Part shown: positions 7,779 through 15,144 of the stretch, one piece after another | Position numbering within the stretch: the stretch's first letter is position 1 | Layout of the letters: each line of letters opens with the position of its first letter | NCBI GenBank assembly: GCA_013695465.1 | Contig: JACDAL010000116.1 | Coordinates: 1 to 32,137, forward strand | Reading direction: 5' to 3' | Length of the DNA stretch: 32,137 nucleotides | Source: Actinomycetota bacterium | GTDB taxonomy: Bacteria > Actinomycetota > CADDZG01 > WHSQ01 | Position numbers and translations under genes: made by a program | The notes under the pieces: model-generated | What the model was told of the DNA's origin: nothing | Database searches by the model: none | The model's input: the letters and a program-made list of their open reading frames with translations, nothing else

Positions 7779-8798
7779 TTGAAGACCCGTGCCCTGTTCT
7801 TCGTCGCAGCGGGGCGAGTCGAGTTGCGCTGGATCGATGTGGCCGATCCGGGGCAGGGGGAGATTCTTGTTCGCTCCATCTATTCCGGCATCAGCTCCGG
7901 GACCGAGATGCTTGTGTATCGGGGACTGGTCGAGGCCGAGTTGGCTCTCGATGAGCGCATCGACACTCTCGGCGGAACCTTCAGGTATCCCTTTCAGTAC
8001 GGCTACAGCTGCGTTGGCGTGGTCGAGCAGCCGCGAGAGTCGCCCCTGTATGACTCCCTGGTCTTTGCCTTTCATCCACATCAGGAACTGTTCGTAAAAC
8101 CGGAGACCGACGTTCTCGTGATCTCCGACTTCTCCCCGCGTGTCGCCACGTTGTTCCCACTGGTAGAGACCGCGTTGCAGATCTACCTCGAGGTGGAGCA
8201 AATCGGGTCCGGTCCGACCGTCGTCATCGGGCTGGGGGCCCTCGGCACGCTGACGGCAGCCCTCATGAAACTCCGAGGCCGCAGCGTAATCGGAATCGAT
8301 ATCAGCGCTTGGCGGGCCGAGGCGGCCCGCGCTCTGGGCATTGATGTGGTCGGACCGGAGGCGGCCCCGGACGCGGTGCGCCGACAGAGCGGGGGCAAGG
8401 GAGCAGCGGTGGTCGTCGAGGCCAGCGGCAACCCGGAAGCACTTGCTTCCGCCCTCGACTTGCTCTGTCACGAGGGGACGGCACTGGTGGCTTCCTGGTA
8501 CGGTTTAAAATCAGCCTCGCTGCCGCTGGGTGGAGCCTTCCACCGCCGCAGGCTTACGATCAGGAGTACTCAAGTGTCCACAATTCCTGCGCAGCTAGCT
8601 TCGAAATGGACGGTACGGCGGCGGCGCGAGGCGGCGCTCGAACTCATCGATCAGTTGCCGGTCGAGGCTTTGGCTACACACGAGTTTCCGTTTACGTCTG
8701 CCGCCTCGGCCTACGGAGCTATCGATCGAGGAGAGAAAGGACTTCTTCACGCCGCCCTCAGCTACGAGCGGACGACCAAGGCTAGCACGCATGTATGA
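7779..8798 (+). CDS. BchC-like medium-chain dehydrogenase/reductase
   Basis: 339 residues. The start is the TTG at 7779, the first possible start after an in-frame stop at 7731. An N-terminal GroES-like domain (about 1-135) is followed by a Rossmann domain with GLGALG (151-156) and Asp174 (VIGIDIS), which favours NAD(H). The protein is shorter than classical zinc alcohol dehydrogenases. It has SGISSGTEM where they have the catalytic zinc Cys, and GYSCVGVV where they have the GHE motif, so the catalytic zinc site appears absent. This matches the BchC-like subgroup of the superfamily. A two-electron oxidation or reduction of an alcohol/ketone is likely. It overlaps the PTPS-like gene by 8 bp and is divergent from the RibA-RibD fusion. 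The 179-bp divergent region (7600-7778) shows only the RibA -10 box and a weak TAAGAT at 7731. Confidence 0.85.
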   Translation: MKTRALFFVAAGRVELRWIDVADPGQGEILVRSIYSGISSGTEMLVYRGLVEAELALDERIDTLGGTFRYPFQYGYSCVGVVEQPRESPLYDSLVFAFHPHQELFVKPETDVLVISDFSPRVATLFPLVETALQIYLEVEQIGSGPTVVIGLGALGTLTAALMKLRGRSVIGIDISAWRAEAARALGIDVVGPEAAPDAVRRQSGGKGAAVVVEASGNPEALASALDLLCHEGTALVASWYGLKSASLPLGGAFHRRRLTIRSTQVSTIPAQLASKWTVRRRREAALELIDQLPVEALATHEFPFTSAASAYGAIDRGEKGLLHAALSYERTTKASTHV

Positions 8799-9180
8799 GG
8801 TGGGTTTGTCCAAGAGCTTCACCGCATGGCACGTAATGCCCGGCACCCCCGGACCCGAGGGTATTCGTCACCAACATCAATACAGACTCGATGTGGTCGT
8901 GAGCCGGGAGTCACTCGACGAGCGCGAGATGGTGGTCGACATCGACGTGCTACAGGCAATCCTCGATCAGATCGTCGTCGGCATCGCCGGCCAAGATCTG
9001 GAGCGAATCTTGCCGCCCGAGGGTGGCGCAGTTACGGTCGAGTATCTGGCGAAGTGGGCCTTCGATCAGGTCGCGTCGGGGATCGCGACCGGTGGCGCGG
9101 AAGAACTTGCCGTGCGGGCGTGGGAATCGCCCGACGCGTTCGGCGGCTACTTCGGCCGCATCGACAGAACCTCCTCGTAA
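8791..9180 (+). CDS. divergent 6-pyruvoyl-tetrahydropterin synthase/QueD-family protein
   Basis: 129 residues, the normal length for this T-fold family. The three zinc ligands are present as His14, His27 and His29 (FTAWH ... RHQHQY, with HQH for the usual HGH). MVVD (47-50), [12 protein letters not shown] and the substrate Glu112 (AWESP) are also recognisable. By hand alignment with E. coli QueD, the catalytic Cys four residues before the first His of the HxH pair is Glu23. The Asp-His dyad aligns with Ala66-Gly67. Glu in place of Cys is known in PTPS-III enzymes, which make 6-hydroxymethyl-dihydropterin, but loss of the dyad goes further, so the reaction is uncertain. It is translated from an ATG inside the end of the dehydrogenase gene. 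Its last 34 bp overlap the convergent glycosyltransferase gene. Confidence 0.85.
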   Translation: MYEVGLSKSFTAWHVMPGTPGPEGIRHQHQYRLDVVVSRESLDEREMVVDIDVLQAILDQIVVGIAGQDLERILPPEGGAVTVEYLAKWAFDQVASGIATGGAEELAVRAWESPDAFGGYFGRIDRTSS

Positions 9181-10238
9181 GCCCTCAAACAGCGGCGCGC
9201 GCAGTGCTCCCAGGTATAGTGCTCAAGAGCCAACCGCCGCCCTGCGAGTCCCATCCGGCTCGCCTTTGCCGCATCGCCCATGAGCTCCTCGATGCGATAC
9301 CACAGCTCCTCGACATCGCCGGGAGTGACCAGGTATCCGGTCTCACCGTGACGAACGACCTCGGGCAGCCCTCCGATGCGGCTGGCCACGACCGGCGTTC
9401 CGCTCGCCATGGCTTCCAAGACAGAAAGCCCCAACAGTTCGGAAATCGCCACCCTCTTGTCGTAAACCGTCCGTGCGACGGACGGGAGCACGAAAACCTG
9501 CGCCCGGCGATGAAGTTCCGCAAGAGAATCATCGCCCACACGTCCGCAGAAGGTCACATCTTTTCCTCGAGCGAGATCCCGCAAGAGATTCGGATAATCA
9601 CGTTCGGGGGTCCCGGTGTCGTGACCCGTGGTTCCGGCGATTCGCAGCTCTACCCCTGACGGCACCGCCCTGATCAAGCGATCCAAGCCCTTGTGCGGAG
9701 TGATGCGCCCTGCATAGAGGACACCAGAGCGCGCAGTCGCATTCGGGTGGAACCGATCTACGTCGACGCCACCGAGGATCACTCGAGTTCTGTCACGCGG
9801 GGCCTTCATGGTCTCGGCCGAATTGTGCGACACAAGAAGGAAGCGCTCGAACAGACGCGCCGGCAGCCTCAACCGGCTTGCGCCGAGGCCATGGTCGGTG
9901 GTGACGACGGGCTTGCGCTGCGACAAGCCCAGCAGAGCGGCCAAGGCACCAGGAGCGCTCCAGGTTTGATGGGTGTGGACGATGTCTGCGTCACGGAGCT
10001 CGGCTGCAAGGCCGCGGGCGATGGGATGCACGGGATGTCCCTTGAGGCGCAGGATCGTTCGCAGGACGATGATCTCGAGGTCGTCTTCACGAGCTCGCAT
10101 CGGCTGGCTGCCAAACGTGATCATCCGGCAGGGAACGTGACGGGACAGCGCCCGGCACAGCTCCAGAGGAAAGCGCTCACCACCGCCGTAGAGGCCCGAG
10201 CCCCCAAAGGGTGTAGGAACGACGTGAGCGATGAGCAT
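9147..10238 (-). CDS. GT-B glycosyltransferase (GT4-like)
   Basis: 363 residues with two Rossmann-like halves. The N-terminal acceptor domain has a GGGER glycine-rich start and a HTHQTW loop. The C-terminal donor domain contains [15 protein letters not shown], the ELLGLSVLE segment (E-x7-E motif of GT4 enzymes) and [18 protein letters not shown], a nucleotide-sugar binding segment. The expected role is transfer of a sugar from an NDP- or GDP-sugar to an unknown acceptor in the cytoplasm. The ATG at 10238 overlaps the start codon region of the divergent glycosyltransferase at 10231, so its promoter must lie inside that gene's coding sequence. The 3' end overlaps the PTPS-like gene by 34 bp. 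Clustering with it suggests glycosylation of the small molecule made there, though envelope glycan synthesis remains possible. Confidence 0.9.
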   Translation of the reverse strand: MLIAHVVPTPFGGSGLYGGGERFPLELCRALSRHVPCRMITFGSQPMRAREDDLEIIVLRTILRLKGHPVHPIARGLAAELRDADIVHTHQTWSAPGALAALLGLSQRKPVVTTDHGLGASRLRLPARLFERFLLVSHNSAETMKAPRDRTRVILGGVDVDRFHPNATARSGVLYAGRITPHKGLDRLIRAVPSGVELRIAGTTGHDTGTPERDYPNLLRDLARGKDVTFCGRVGDDSLAELHRRAQVFVLPSVARTVYDKRVAISELLGLSVLEAMASGTPVVASRIGGLPEVVRHGETGYLVTPGDVEELWYRIEELMGDAAKASRMGLAGRRLALEHYTWEHCARRCLRAYEEVLSMRPK

Positions 10239-11307
10239 GCGAGCGATCCTGATAACCCTCGGCGATCCGCAGACAGTGACGGGCGGTTACCTCTACCACC
10301 GTCGCATGGCGGAGGCAGCCGATCGTCACAACTTCGCCTTCGAGTTTGCATCGGTTCCAGAAGGACCGCTTACCTCGAGCGTGACGGCGGCACATCGCCT
10401 GCTCCGGACGGCGGAAAAGGAGCGAGTTGTGGTCGTCTGTGACTCCCTAGTCGCCGCTTTCTTGAGGGCCTCGCCACCACCAAGACGAAGCGCTGCGGTG
10501 GTGGCGATGATCCACCAACCCCCCGGAGGCATGGAACCGGGCGCGCTCGGGCGTCTGGTGCGACAAAGGCTGGACCGTGCGGCCTATCGCCGCATGGATC
10601 GCTTGATCGTGGCCAGTGAGCAGTTGCGCCAAACGTTCAGCAGCGAAGGCTTCGGCTCTCACTCGCTCGTTGTGATCCAACCTGGCAGAGACGCTCCCGC
10701 CCAAGGCCGAATCGAGACTCCCGTGGAGGACCTGCGGGAAGGACGCCGGGTGGCCCTGCTGTGTGTGGGTAACTGGGTTCGCCGCAAGCAGATCATCGAG
10801 CTCCTGGAGGCGTTCTCCCGGCTCCCGGAGGGCCTCGCGACCCTGCACTTGGTCGGGAGCGACACAGTCGATCCCTCCTATGCCCGAGCCGTCAGGGATC
10901 GCCTCCTTCCTCTGGGGAGCTCAGTGGTGGTGCACGGCGCGCTGTCTCGCAGCCACGTCCAGGCGATGTACGAGAGGGCCGACATATTCGTGTTGGCCAG
11001 CATCCAGGAACCCTACGGCACGGTCTACGGGGAGGCTCTAGCGGCCGGTCTGCCGGTCATCGGATGGCGGGCCGGAAACCTGCCGTACTTGGTCACAGAC
11101 GGTCTCGAGGGACTGCTGAGCGAGCCGGGCGACGTCTCATCGCTCGCCGGCGCCATCGGCCGGATGGCGGCAGACGAGGAGCTGCGCAAGGTGATGGGGG
11201 CCGCGGCTCGGCGAAGAGGACAGGAACTCCCCACCTGGGAGGCGACCGCGGCGGCTTTCTTCGAGGAGCTGCACGCGGTCTCGATGAACCGCTGCGGGCC
11301 GAGCTGA
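10231..11307 (+). CDS. GT-B glycosyltransferase (GT4-like)
   Basis: 358 residues, ATG at 10231; a second in-frame ATG at 10237 gives the family-like beginning MRAILITLG and is an equal candidate. The N-terminal half has TGGYLYHRR near residue 15 and VVVVCDSLV. The C-terminal half carries [12 protein letters not shown], a domain-linking segment typical of GT-B enzymes, and [19 protein letters not shown] (E-x7-E), then [13 protein letters not shown]. The donor is probably a nucleotide sugar and the acceptor is unknown. It is divergent from, and overlaps by 8 bp at the start codons with, the other glycosyltransferase. The 94 bp to the next gene contain no convincing terminator, so read-through into 11402 is possible. 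Confidence 0.9.
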   Translation: MSMRAILITLGDPQTVTGGYLYHRRMAEAADRHNFAFEFASVPEGPLTSSVTAAHRLLRTAEKERVVVVCDSLVAAFLRASPPPRRSAAVVAMIHQPPGGMEPGALGRLVRQRLDRAAYRRMDRLIVASEQLRQTFSSEGFGSHSLVVIQPGRDAPAQGRIETPVEDLREGRRVALLCVGNWVRRKQIIELLEAFSRLPEGLATLHLVGSDTVDPSYARAVRDRLLPLGSSVVVHGALSRSHVQAMYERADIFVLASIQEPYGTVYGEALAAGLPVIGWRAGNLPYLVTDGLEGLLSEPGDVSSLAGAIGRMAADEELRKVMGAAARRRGQELPTWEATAAAFFEELHAVSMNRCGPS

Positions 11308-11401
11308 TACCCATGGGCGGCCTCACGCTGGCTCAGGAGCGTTAGCCCGACTCGGCGTAACGGTTTCGTGACGGGCCGCGCTCATGATTAAGGACAAGGA
11401 T

Positions 11402-12913
11402 ATGGCTAAGACAAGAGTGAGGGCGGGGCAGCTGCTCTCGGCCGGGGCGGAACGCGGCCCCTCTCGGGGGTGGCGGTTGGCCGCGCTCCGCTGGTTGTGG
11501 GGGGTCGTCACGGTGCTTGCGCTGGTGGTCTCCGTGGCGGCCTTCGTGGCGCTCGCCTCGGATAGCTCGCTCAACGCGCTCTCGACCGTGGGAGTGTTCG
11601 CTCTCAGCCCCCGCCTCGCCTCGGGGATTCAGGACCTGGGGGTATCTCTCGAGCTGGTGGAGCGGGCCGATCTGATCTTTCGGATTCTGGGCTTCGTCAC
11701 CTTCGTCGTGACAGCGGCCGTGATCTTCGTCCGTAGGTCGCGCGACTGGATGATGGGCCTGACCTCCGCGACCCTGATCACGTTCGGGTCATCCGTATTC
11801 GCTCCCCTCCCGTTGCTGGCCCGCAACCATCCAGGCTGGAGCTGGACGGTCTCCTTGGTAGGGAACATCCAGCCGGATCTACCGTTCTTCGGGCGCTCGC
11901 TGGGGGGTCTGTCATTCCTTCTGTTCCTCTATCTGTTCCCAGACGGGCGCTTCATCCCGCGCTTCACGCGCTGGATAGCCGCCGCTGTCCTCGGTCACGT
12001 CCTGCTGTGGTCGCTCGCCCCCGGCTCGATCTTCGCAGTCGACCTTTGGCCCCTTCCCCTACGGGTCGCGTGGATCGTCGCCGTCCCCGCGACCGGACTC
12101 TACGCTCAGGTGCACCGCTACGCCTTCGACTCGAGCCCCGCACGGCGCCACCAGACGCAGCTCGTGCTCATGGCGTTGGGGACTATCGCCGCAGTACCGC
12201 CCTTGCTACTGGCGATCAGCCCGCAGTTGAGCCAGGCGCTGCCTGGTCTGGCTGTCGTCACTCCTCGCGTGGAGGCCCTCTACGAGCTGATCCTCCTGGC
12301 TTTCCTGGCGGCGGCGCTGCTGGCCCTGCCGCTGTCCATAGCGATCTCGGTGCTCCGCTACGGGCTCTGGGACATCGACCTGTTCGTCAACCGGGCCCTG
12401 GTGTATGGATCCCTGACCGCTTCTCTCGGCCTCGCCTACGTTGCCGCGATTGTCCTTCTGCAACAGGTGTTCAGCGACGTCACGAGGGGCTCCACGGTGG
12501 CGGCAACGATCTCCACACTCGCGGTCTCGGCCCTGTTCCGCCCCGCCAAGAACCGCTTTCAAGCGCTCATCGACCGGCGCTTCAACCGCCGCAAATACGA
12601 CGCCGAAAAAACAATCGCCGCGTTCGGTTTGCGCCTGAGGGACCACGTCAACCTCGACTCGCTCGAGGCCGACCTGCTGGGTGTGGTTGGAGAGACCATG
12701 CAGTGTGCCTGTGTCGGCCTGTGGCTGAGGCCTATCACTGTGCCGAGCTCAGTAGCGACGGCCCCCCGCCCCCCGGCTTCGGAAGAGCCTGAACAGCCGG
12801 CCGGCCACCGCGAACAGGACGCGCGCCCGGAACAAGCGATATATCAAAGCGATCATGCTGCCTCCCCAAATCAAATGAGCGATCCGCTGGAGGATCGCGT
12901 GAATAGAGAATGA
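11402..12913 (+). CDS. orphan multi-pass membrane sensor-like protein without kinase domain
   Basis: 503 residues from the ATG at 11402, which has AAGGA 8 nt upstream; an in-frame ATG at 11384 lacks a ribosome site. Eight or more hydrophobic segments occupy about residues 25-355. The last is followed by a conserved cytoplasmic stretch, FRPAKNRFQALIDRRFNRRK, then DVETMQ-type residues and LWLRP. I recognise this architecture from actinobacterial membrane proteins that resemble the input half of sensor kinases but lack a kinase. The ligand and output are unknown. The left-edge fragment (1-117) is a paralogue that stops right after LWLRPP. Here a further 59 residues follow, rich in Glu, Pro, Gln and Asp and without family features. 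That tail is read antisense through a candidate small gene (12749-12856) and starts near two C6 runs (12762-12774), so a lost stop or a frameshift is possible. Confidence 0.8.
   Translation: MAKTRVRAGQLLSAGAERGPSRGWRLAALRWLWGVVTVLALVVSVAAFVALASDSSLNALSTVGVFALSPRLASGIQDLGVSLELVERADLIFRILGFVTFVVTAAVIFVRRSRDWMMGLTSATLITFGSSVFAPLPLLARNHPGWSWTVSLVGNIQPDLPFFGRSLGGLSFLLFLYLFPDGRFIPRFTRWIAAAVLGHVLLWSLAPGSIFAVDLWPLPLRVAWIVAVPATGLYAQVHRYAFDSSPARRHQTQLVLMALGTIAAVPPLLLAISPQLSQALPGLAVVTPRVEALYELILLAFLAAALLALPLSIAISVLRYGLWDIDLFVNRALVYGSLTASLGLAYVAAIVLLQQVFSDVTRGSTVAATISTLAVSALFRPAKNRFQALIDRRFNRRKYDAEKTIAAFGLRLRDHVNLDSLEADLLGVVGETMQCACVGLWLRPITVPSSVATAPRPPASEEPEQPAGHREQDARPEQAIYQSDHAASPNQMSDPLEDRVNRE
12749..12856 (-). 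CDS. candidate 35-residue Arg-rich small protein
   Basis: A 36-codon frame begins with ATG at 12856, has GGGGAGG four bases upstream and ends with TGA at 12749. The predicted peptide (MIALIYRLFRARVLF and onwards) has nine arginines and no acidic residues. Its first half is hydrophobic and aromatic, so it could sit in or on the membrane as an amphipathic helix. It lies 60 bp beyond the stop of the phospholipase-D-like gene on the same strand and could be the last gene of that operon. It is entirely antisense to the C-terminal extension of the 11402-12913 protein. The good ribosome site argues for translation, but length and overlap keep it tentative. Confidence 0.42.
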   Translation of the reverse strand: MIALIYRLFRARVLFAVAGRLFRLFRSRGAGGRRY

Positions 12914-12916
12914 CCA

Positions 12917-14188
12917 TTAAAGCTCTCGGCGAATGATACGGCCTGCCTGCTCGAACGCCCGCTGACGCAGGGGACGCTCCCTCCAGGACCCGCTGCGAAA
13001 CTCCTTCGAGTGGGCGAGGTCCTGCTCGAAGACCTCCAATAGCTGCGCTGCGAAGCGCCGGCTTTGGACGCACAGAGTGGCTTCGTCGTTGAGCTGAAAG
13101 CTGCGATTGTCGAAGTTGACCGAACCGACGGAACTCCAGATGCCGTCCACCACCATGGACTTGGCGTGCAGCATCGTGGGCTGGAACTCGAAGATCCGCA
13201 CACCTTGGGACAGCAGCCGCTCGTAGGTCGAGCGGCCCGCCTGACGCACGATCTCCTTGTCCATGTGGGGCCCAGGCACCAGGATGCGCACCTCGACACC
13301 TCGATGGGAAGCTTCAACCAGGGCCTCGATGAAGGCGGGGCGCGGTGCGAAGTATGCCGAGGTCAGGTCCAACGACTCCCGGGACGACGCAATGGCGAGG
13401 AAGTAGAGCGCTTCGGCGTCGGTATCGCCCACCCCTGCGCTGGAGCGCATCACCTGCATCGCGCCTCCGCCGTCGACGGGCCCCAGCTCCGGCAGATAGC
13501 CGTCCCCCGCCAGCACTTCGCCGGTGGCCTCGAGCCAGTTCTCAGCAAAGGCCCCCTGGAGGCCGCGCACGACGGGCCCACGCACCCGCACGTGCGTGTC
13601 GCGCCAGTGTTCGGGGTCGTCTCCATTCCCCGTCCACTCTTGGGCGATCCCCACACCGCCGGTCATGCCGATGCGCCCGTCCGCCACCAGGATCTTGCGG
13701 TGGGTGCGGTTGGCAATCCGGCGGATGGCGTAGGGCTTCACCGGCCTGAAACGCCGGACCCGCACTCCTGCCTCCTCCATGCTCGAAACCAGGGAGGTGT
13801 CCATCTTCATTGCGCCGACCGCATCGAGGAGTACGTTGCAGATGACTCCGGCGCGCGCTCTCTGCGACAACGCGTCGGCGACATCGTGTGCGATGTCGCC
13901 CGTCCAGTAGACGTATGTGAGCAGGTTCAGAGTCTTCTTCGCGGAGCCGATCGTCTCGAGAAAAGCGGGAAAGATGTTGTCCCCGTTGACCAGCAACTCG
14001 ACGTCGTTGCCGTAGGAGACGGGAGCCCCGGTGAGCGCCTCGGTGGCGCGCAAGAAGGAATCGCCCGCAACATCAAGCGAGGCCTCGAGCTCATAGCCGT
14101 GACCTCCCTCACGCCGGTGCCTGAGGCTGTCGCTGGCATACCAGGCGATGCCGGCCAAGGCGAAGGCCGCGGGCCAGCGCTTGTTCAA
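12917..14188 (-). CDS. phospholipase D-like protein, probable cardiolipin synthase
   Basis: 423 residues with two HKD motifs: H163-K165-D170 (HRKILVADG) and H341-K343-D348 (HAKSMVVDG), each followed by a G-x-x-N/G-type segment (TGGVGIA, GSVNFDNRS). These are the two half-sites of one PLD active centre. A short N-terminal hydrophobic stretch (about 5-17) may anchor it to the inner membrane. Bacterial cardiolipin synthases use this fold to join two phosphatidylglycerols or a phosphatidyl donor and glycerol. Other transphosphatidylases or phospholipases remain possible. The start is TTG at 14188 with GGGGGAG about 10 nt upstream. It follows the calcineurin-like phosphoesterase by 25 bp on the same strand, so the two are probably one operon. 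Confidence 0.88.
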   Translation of the reverse strand: MNKRWPAAFALAGIAWYASDSLRHRREGGHGYELEASLDVAGDSFLRATEALTGAPVSYGNDVELLVNGDNIFPAFLETIGSAKKTLNLLTYVYWTGDIAHDVADALSQRARAGVICNVLLDAVGAMKMDTSLVSSMEEAGVRVRRFRPVKPYAIRRIANRTHRKILVADGRIGMTGGVGIAQEWTGNGDDPEHWRDTHVRVRGPVVRGLQGAFAENWLEATGEVLAGDGYLPELGPVDGGGAMQVMRSSAGVGDTDAEALYFLAIASSRESLDLTSAYFAPRPAFIEALVEASHRGVEVRILVPGPHMDKEIVRQAGRSTYERLLSQGVRIFEFQPTMLHAKSMVVDGIWSSVGSVNFDNRSFQLNDEATLCVQSRRFAAQLLEVFEQDLAHSKEFRSGSWRERPLRQRAFEQAGRIIRREL

Positions 14189-14213
14189 AGAGTGTCCACT
14201 CCCCCAAGTTCTG

Positions 14214-15089
14214 TCAACGTCCGGGGGCCGGCGGGGCAGATCCGGCGAAAACGCGATTCGATTCCATAAATGCCTCCGTGAGGTAGAAGTCGTCGCGCGT
14301 CAGGGTACGGGTCTTGAGGCTGAAGATCAGCGACAGCTCCCTTCGCCCGTCCTCGTAGTGCAAGAAGGACTTGATCGTGGATCCATCGACGCGAATCTCG
14401 TTCCACGACGGTGGTGTCAGGCCTCGCACCCTTCTGGTTGCCGCCGTTCCGGAGTTGCAAATCAGCATGCCGTTGAGTCCCCAGAAAAAGGGCACATGCT
14501 TGTGACCTGAAAGCACGACATCGACATCCAGCTCGGTGATCTCGCCGAGCAAGTCGCCTGCGTCGGTGATGATGTTGCGCTCCCGGCCGGTCCCCGGGAT
14601 CGACACGAGGTGATGGTGAATGGCGAGGATCTTGAGGTCGTCGGGATGGTCGAAGCCTTCCCGGAGCCAGGCGTAGTTCTCACGTCCGCAGTGGCCCTCG
14701 TTCATGTCCGGCGACGAGGAGTCGACCGCCACCACCGTGAACCCGGAAGCCTGCATGCGCTCGGCCCGTTCCTCATCGAACTCCCGGCGAAAGATCGAGA
14801 AGCGATTGCCGAAGAGGCGCTCGAAGTGGACGTAGCCGACGTTTCTCGAATCGTGGTTGCCGGGGATGACCACCATGGGGTGCTCGATCTGCTGCAGCCA
14901 GCCGGCCGCCTCCTCGAACTCCCACTCGTAGCCGGCGGCGGTCAAGTCTCCTGCCACGACGACCACATCTAGCTCCATGGTGTTGAGGCGGTCGATGATC
15001 GACTGCATCATCTTGCGGTCGAAGGTGATCTCGCCGCAGTGAATGTCTGAGATCTGGGCAAGGCGGACGGGTAAGGTGGAAAGCGACAT
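14214..15089 (-). CDS. calcineurin-like metallophosphoesterase (class III cNMP phosphodiesterase-like)
   Basis: 291 residues from the ATG at 15089 (GGGAG 7 nt upstream). The frame is open for another 71 codons upstream, but those overlap the divergent gene and do not look like the family. Metal-site motifs appear in order: D15-I-H17, G47-D48, G77-N78-H79-D80, His158 in the IHHH stretch, and G195-H196-K197-H198. This order is that of the class III cyclic nucleotide phosphodiesterases (CpdA, Rv0805) as well as other small calcineurin-like enzymes. It is divergent, 55 bp apart, from a stand-alone cyclic-nucleotide-binding domain protein. That makes cNMP turnover a reasonable hypothesis but not a proven one. 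Confidence 0.88.
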   Translation of the reverse strand: MSLSTLPVRLAQISDIHCGEITFDRKMMQSIIDRLNTMELDVVVVAGDLTAAGYEWEFEEAAGWLQQIEHPMVVIPGNHDSRNVGYVHFERLFGNRFSIFRREFDEERAERMQASGFTVVAVDSSSPDMNEGHCGRENYAWLREGFDHPDDLKILAIHHHLVSIPGTGRERNIITDAGDLLGEITELDVDVVLSGHKHVPFFWGLNGMLICNSGTAATRRVRGLTPPSWNEIRVDGSTIKSFLHYEDGRRELSLIFSLKTRTLTRDDFYLTEAFMESNRVFAGSAPPAPGR

Positions 15090-15144
15090 CTTCAGCTCCC
15101 GAATAGATGAGTTCTCAGAGAGGATCGGTCGCGAGGATAAGGGC

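Noticed and set aside
13064-14269. 401-codon plus-strand open frame
   Set aside because: Antisense to the clear phospholipase-D-like gene with both HKD motifs; no recognisable domain.
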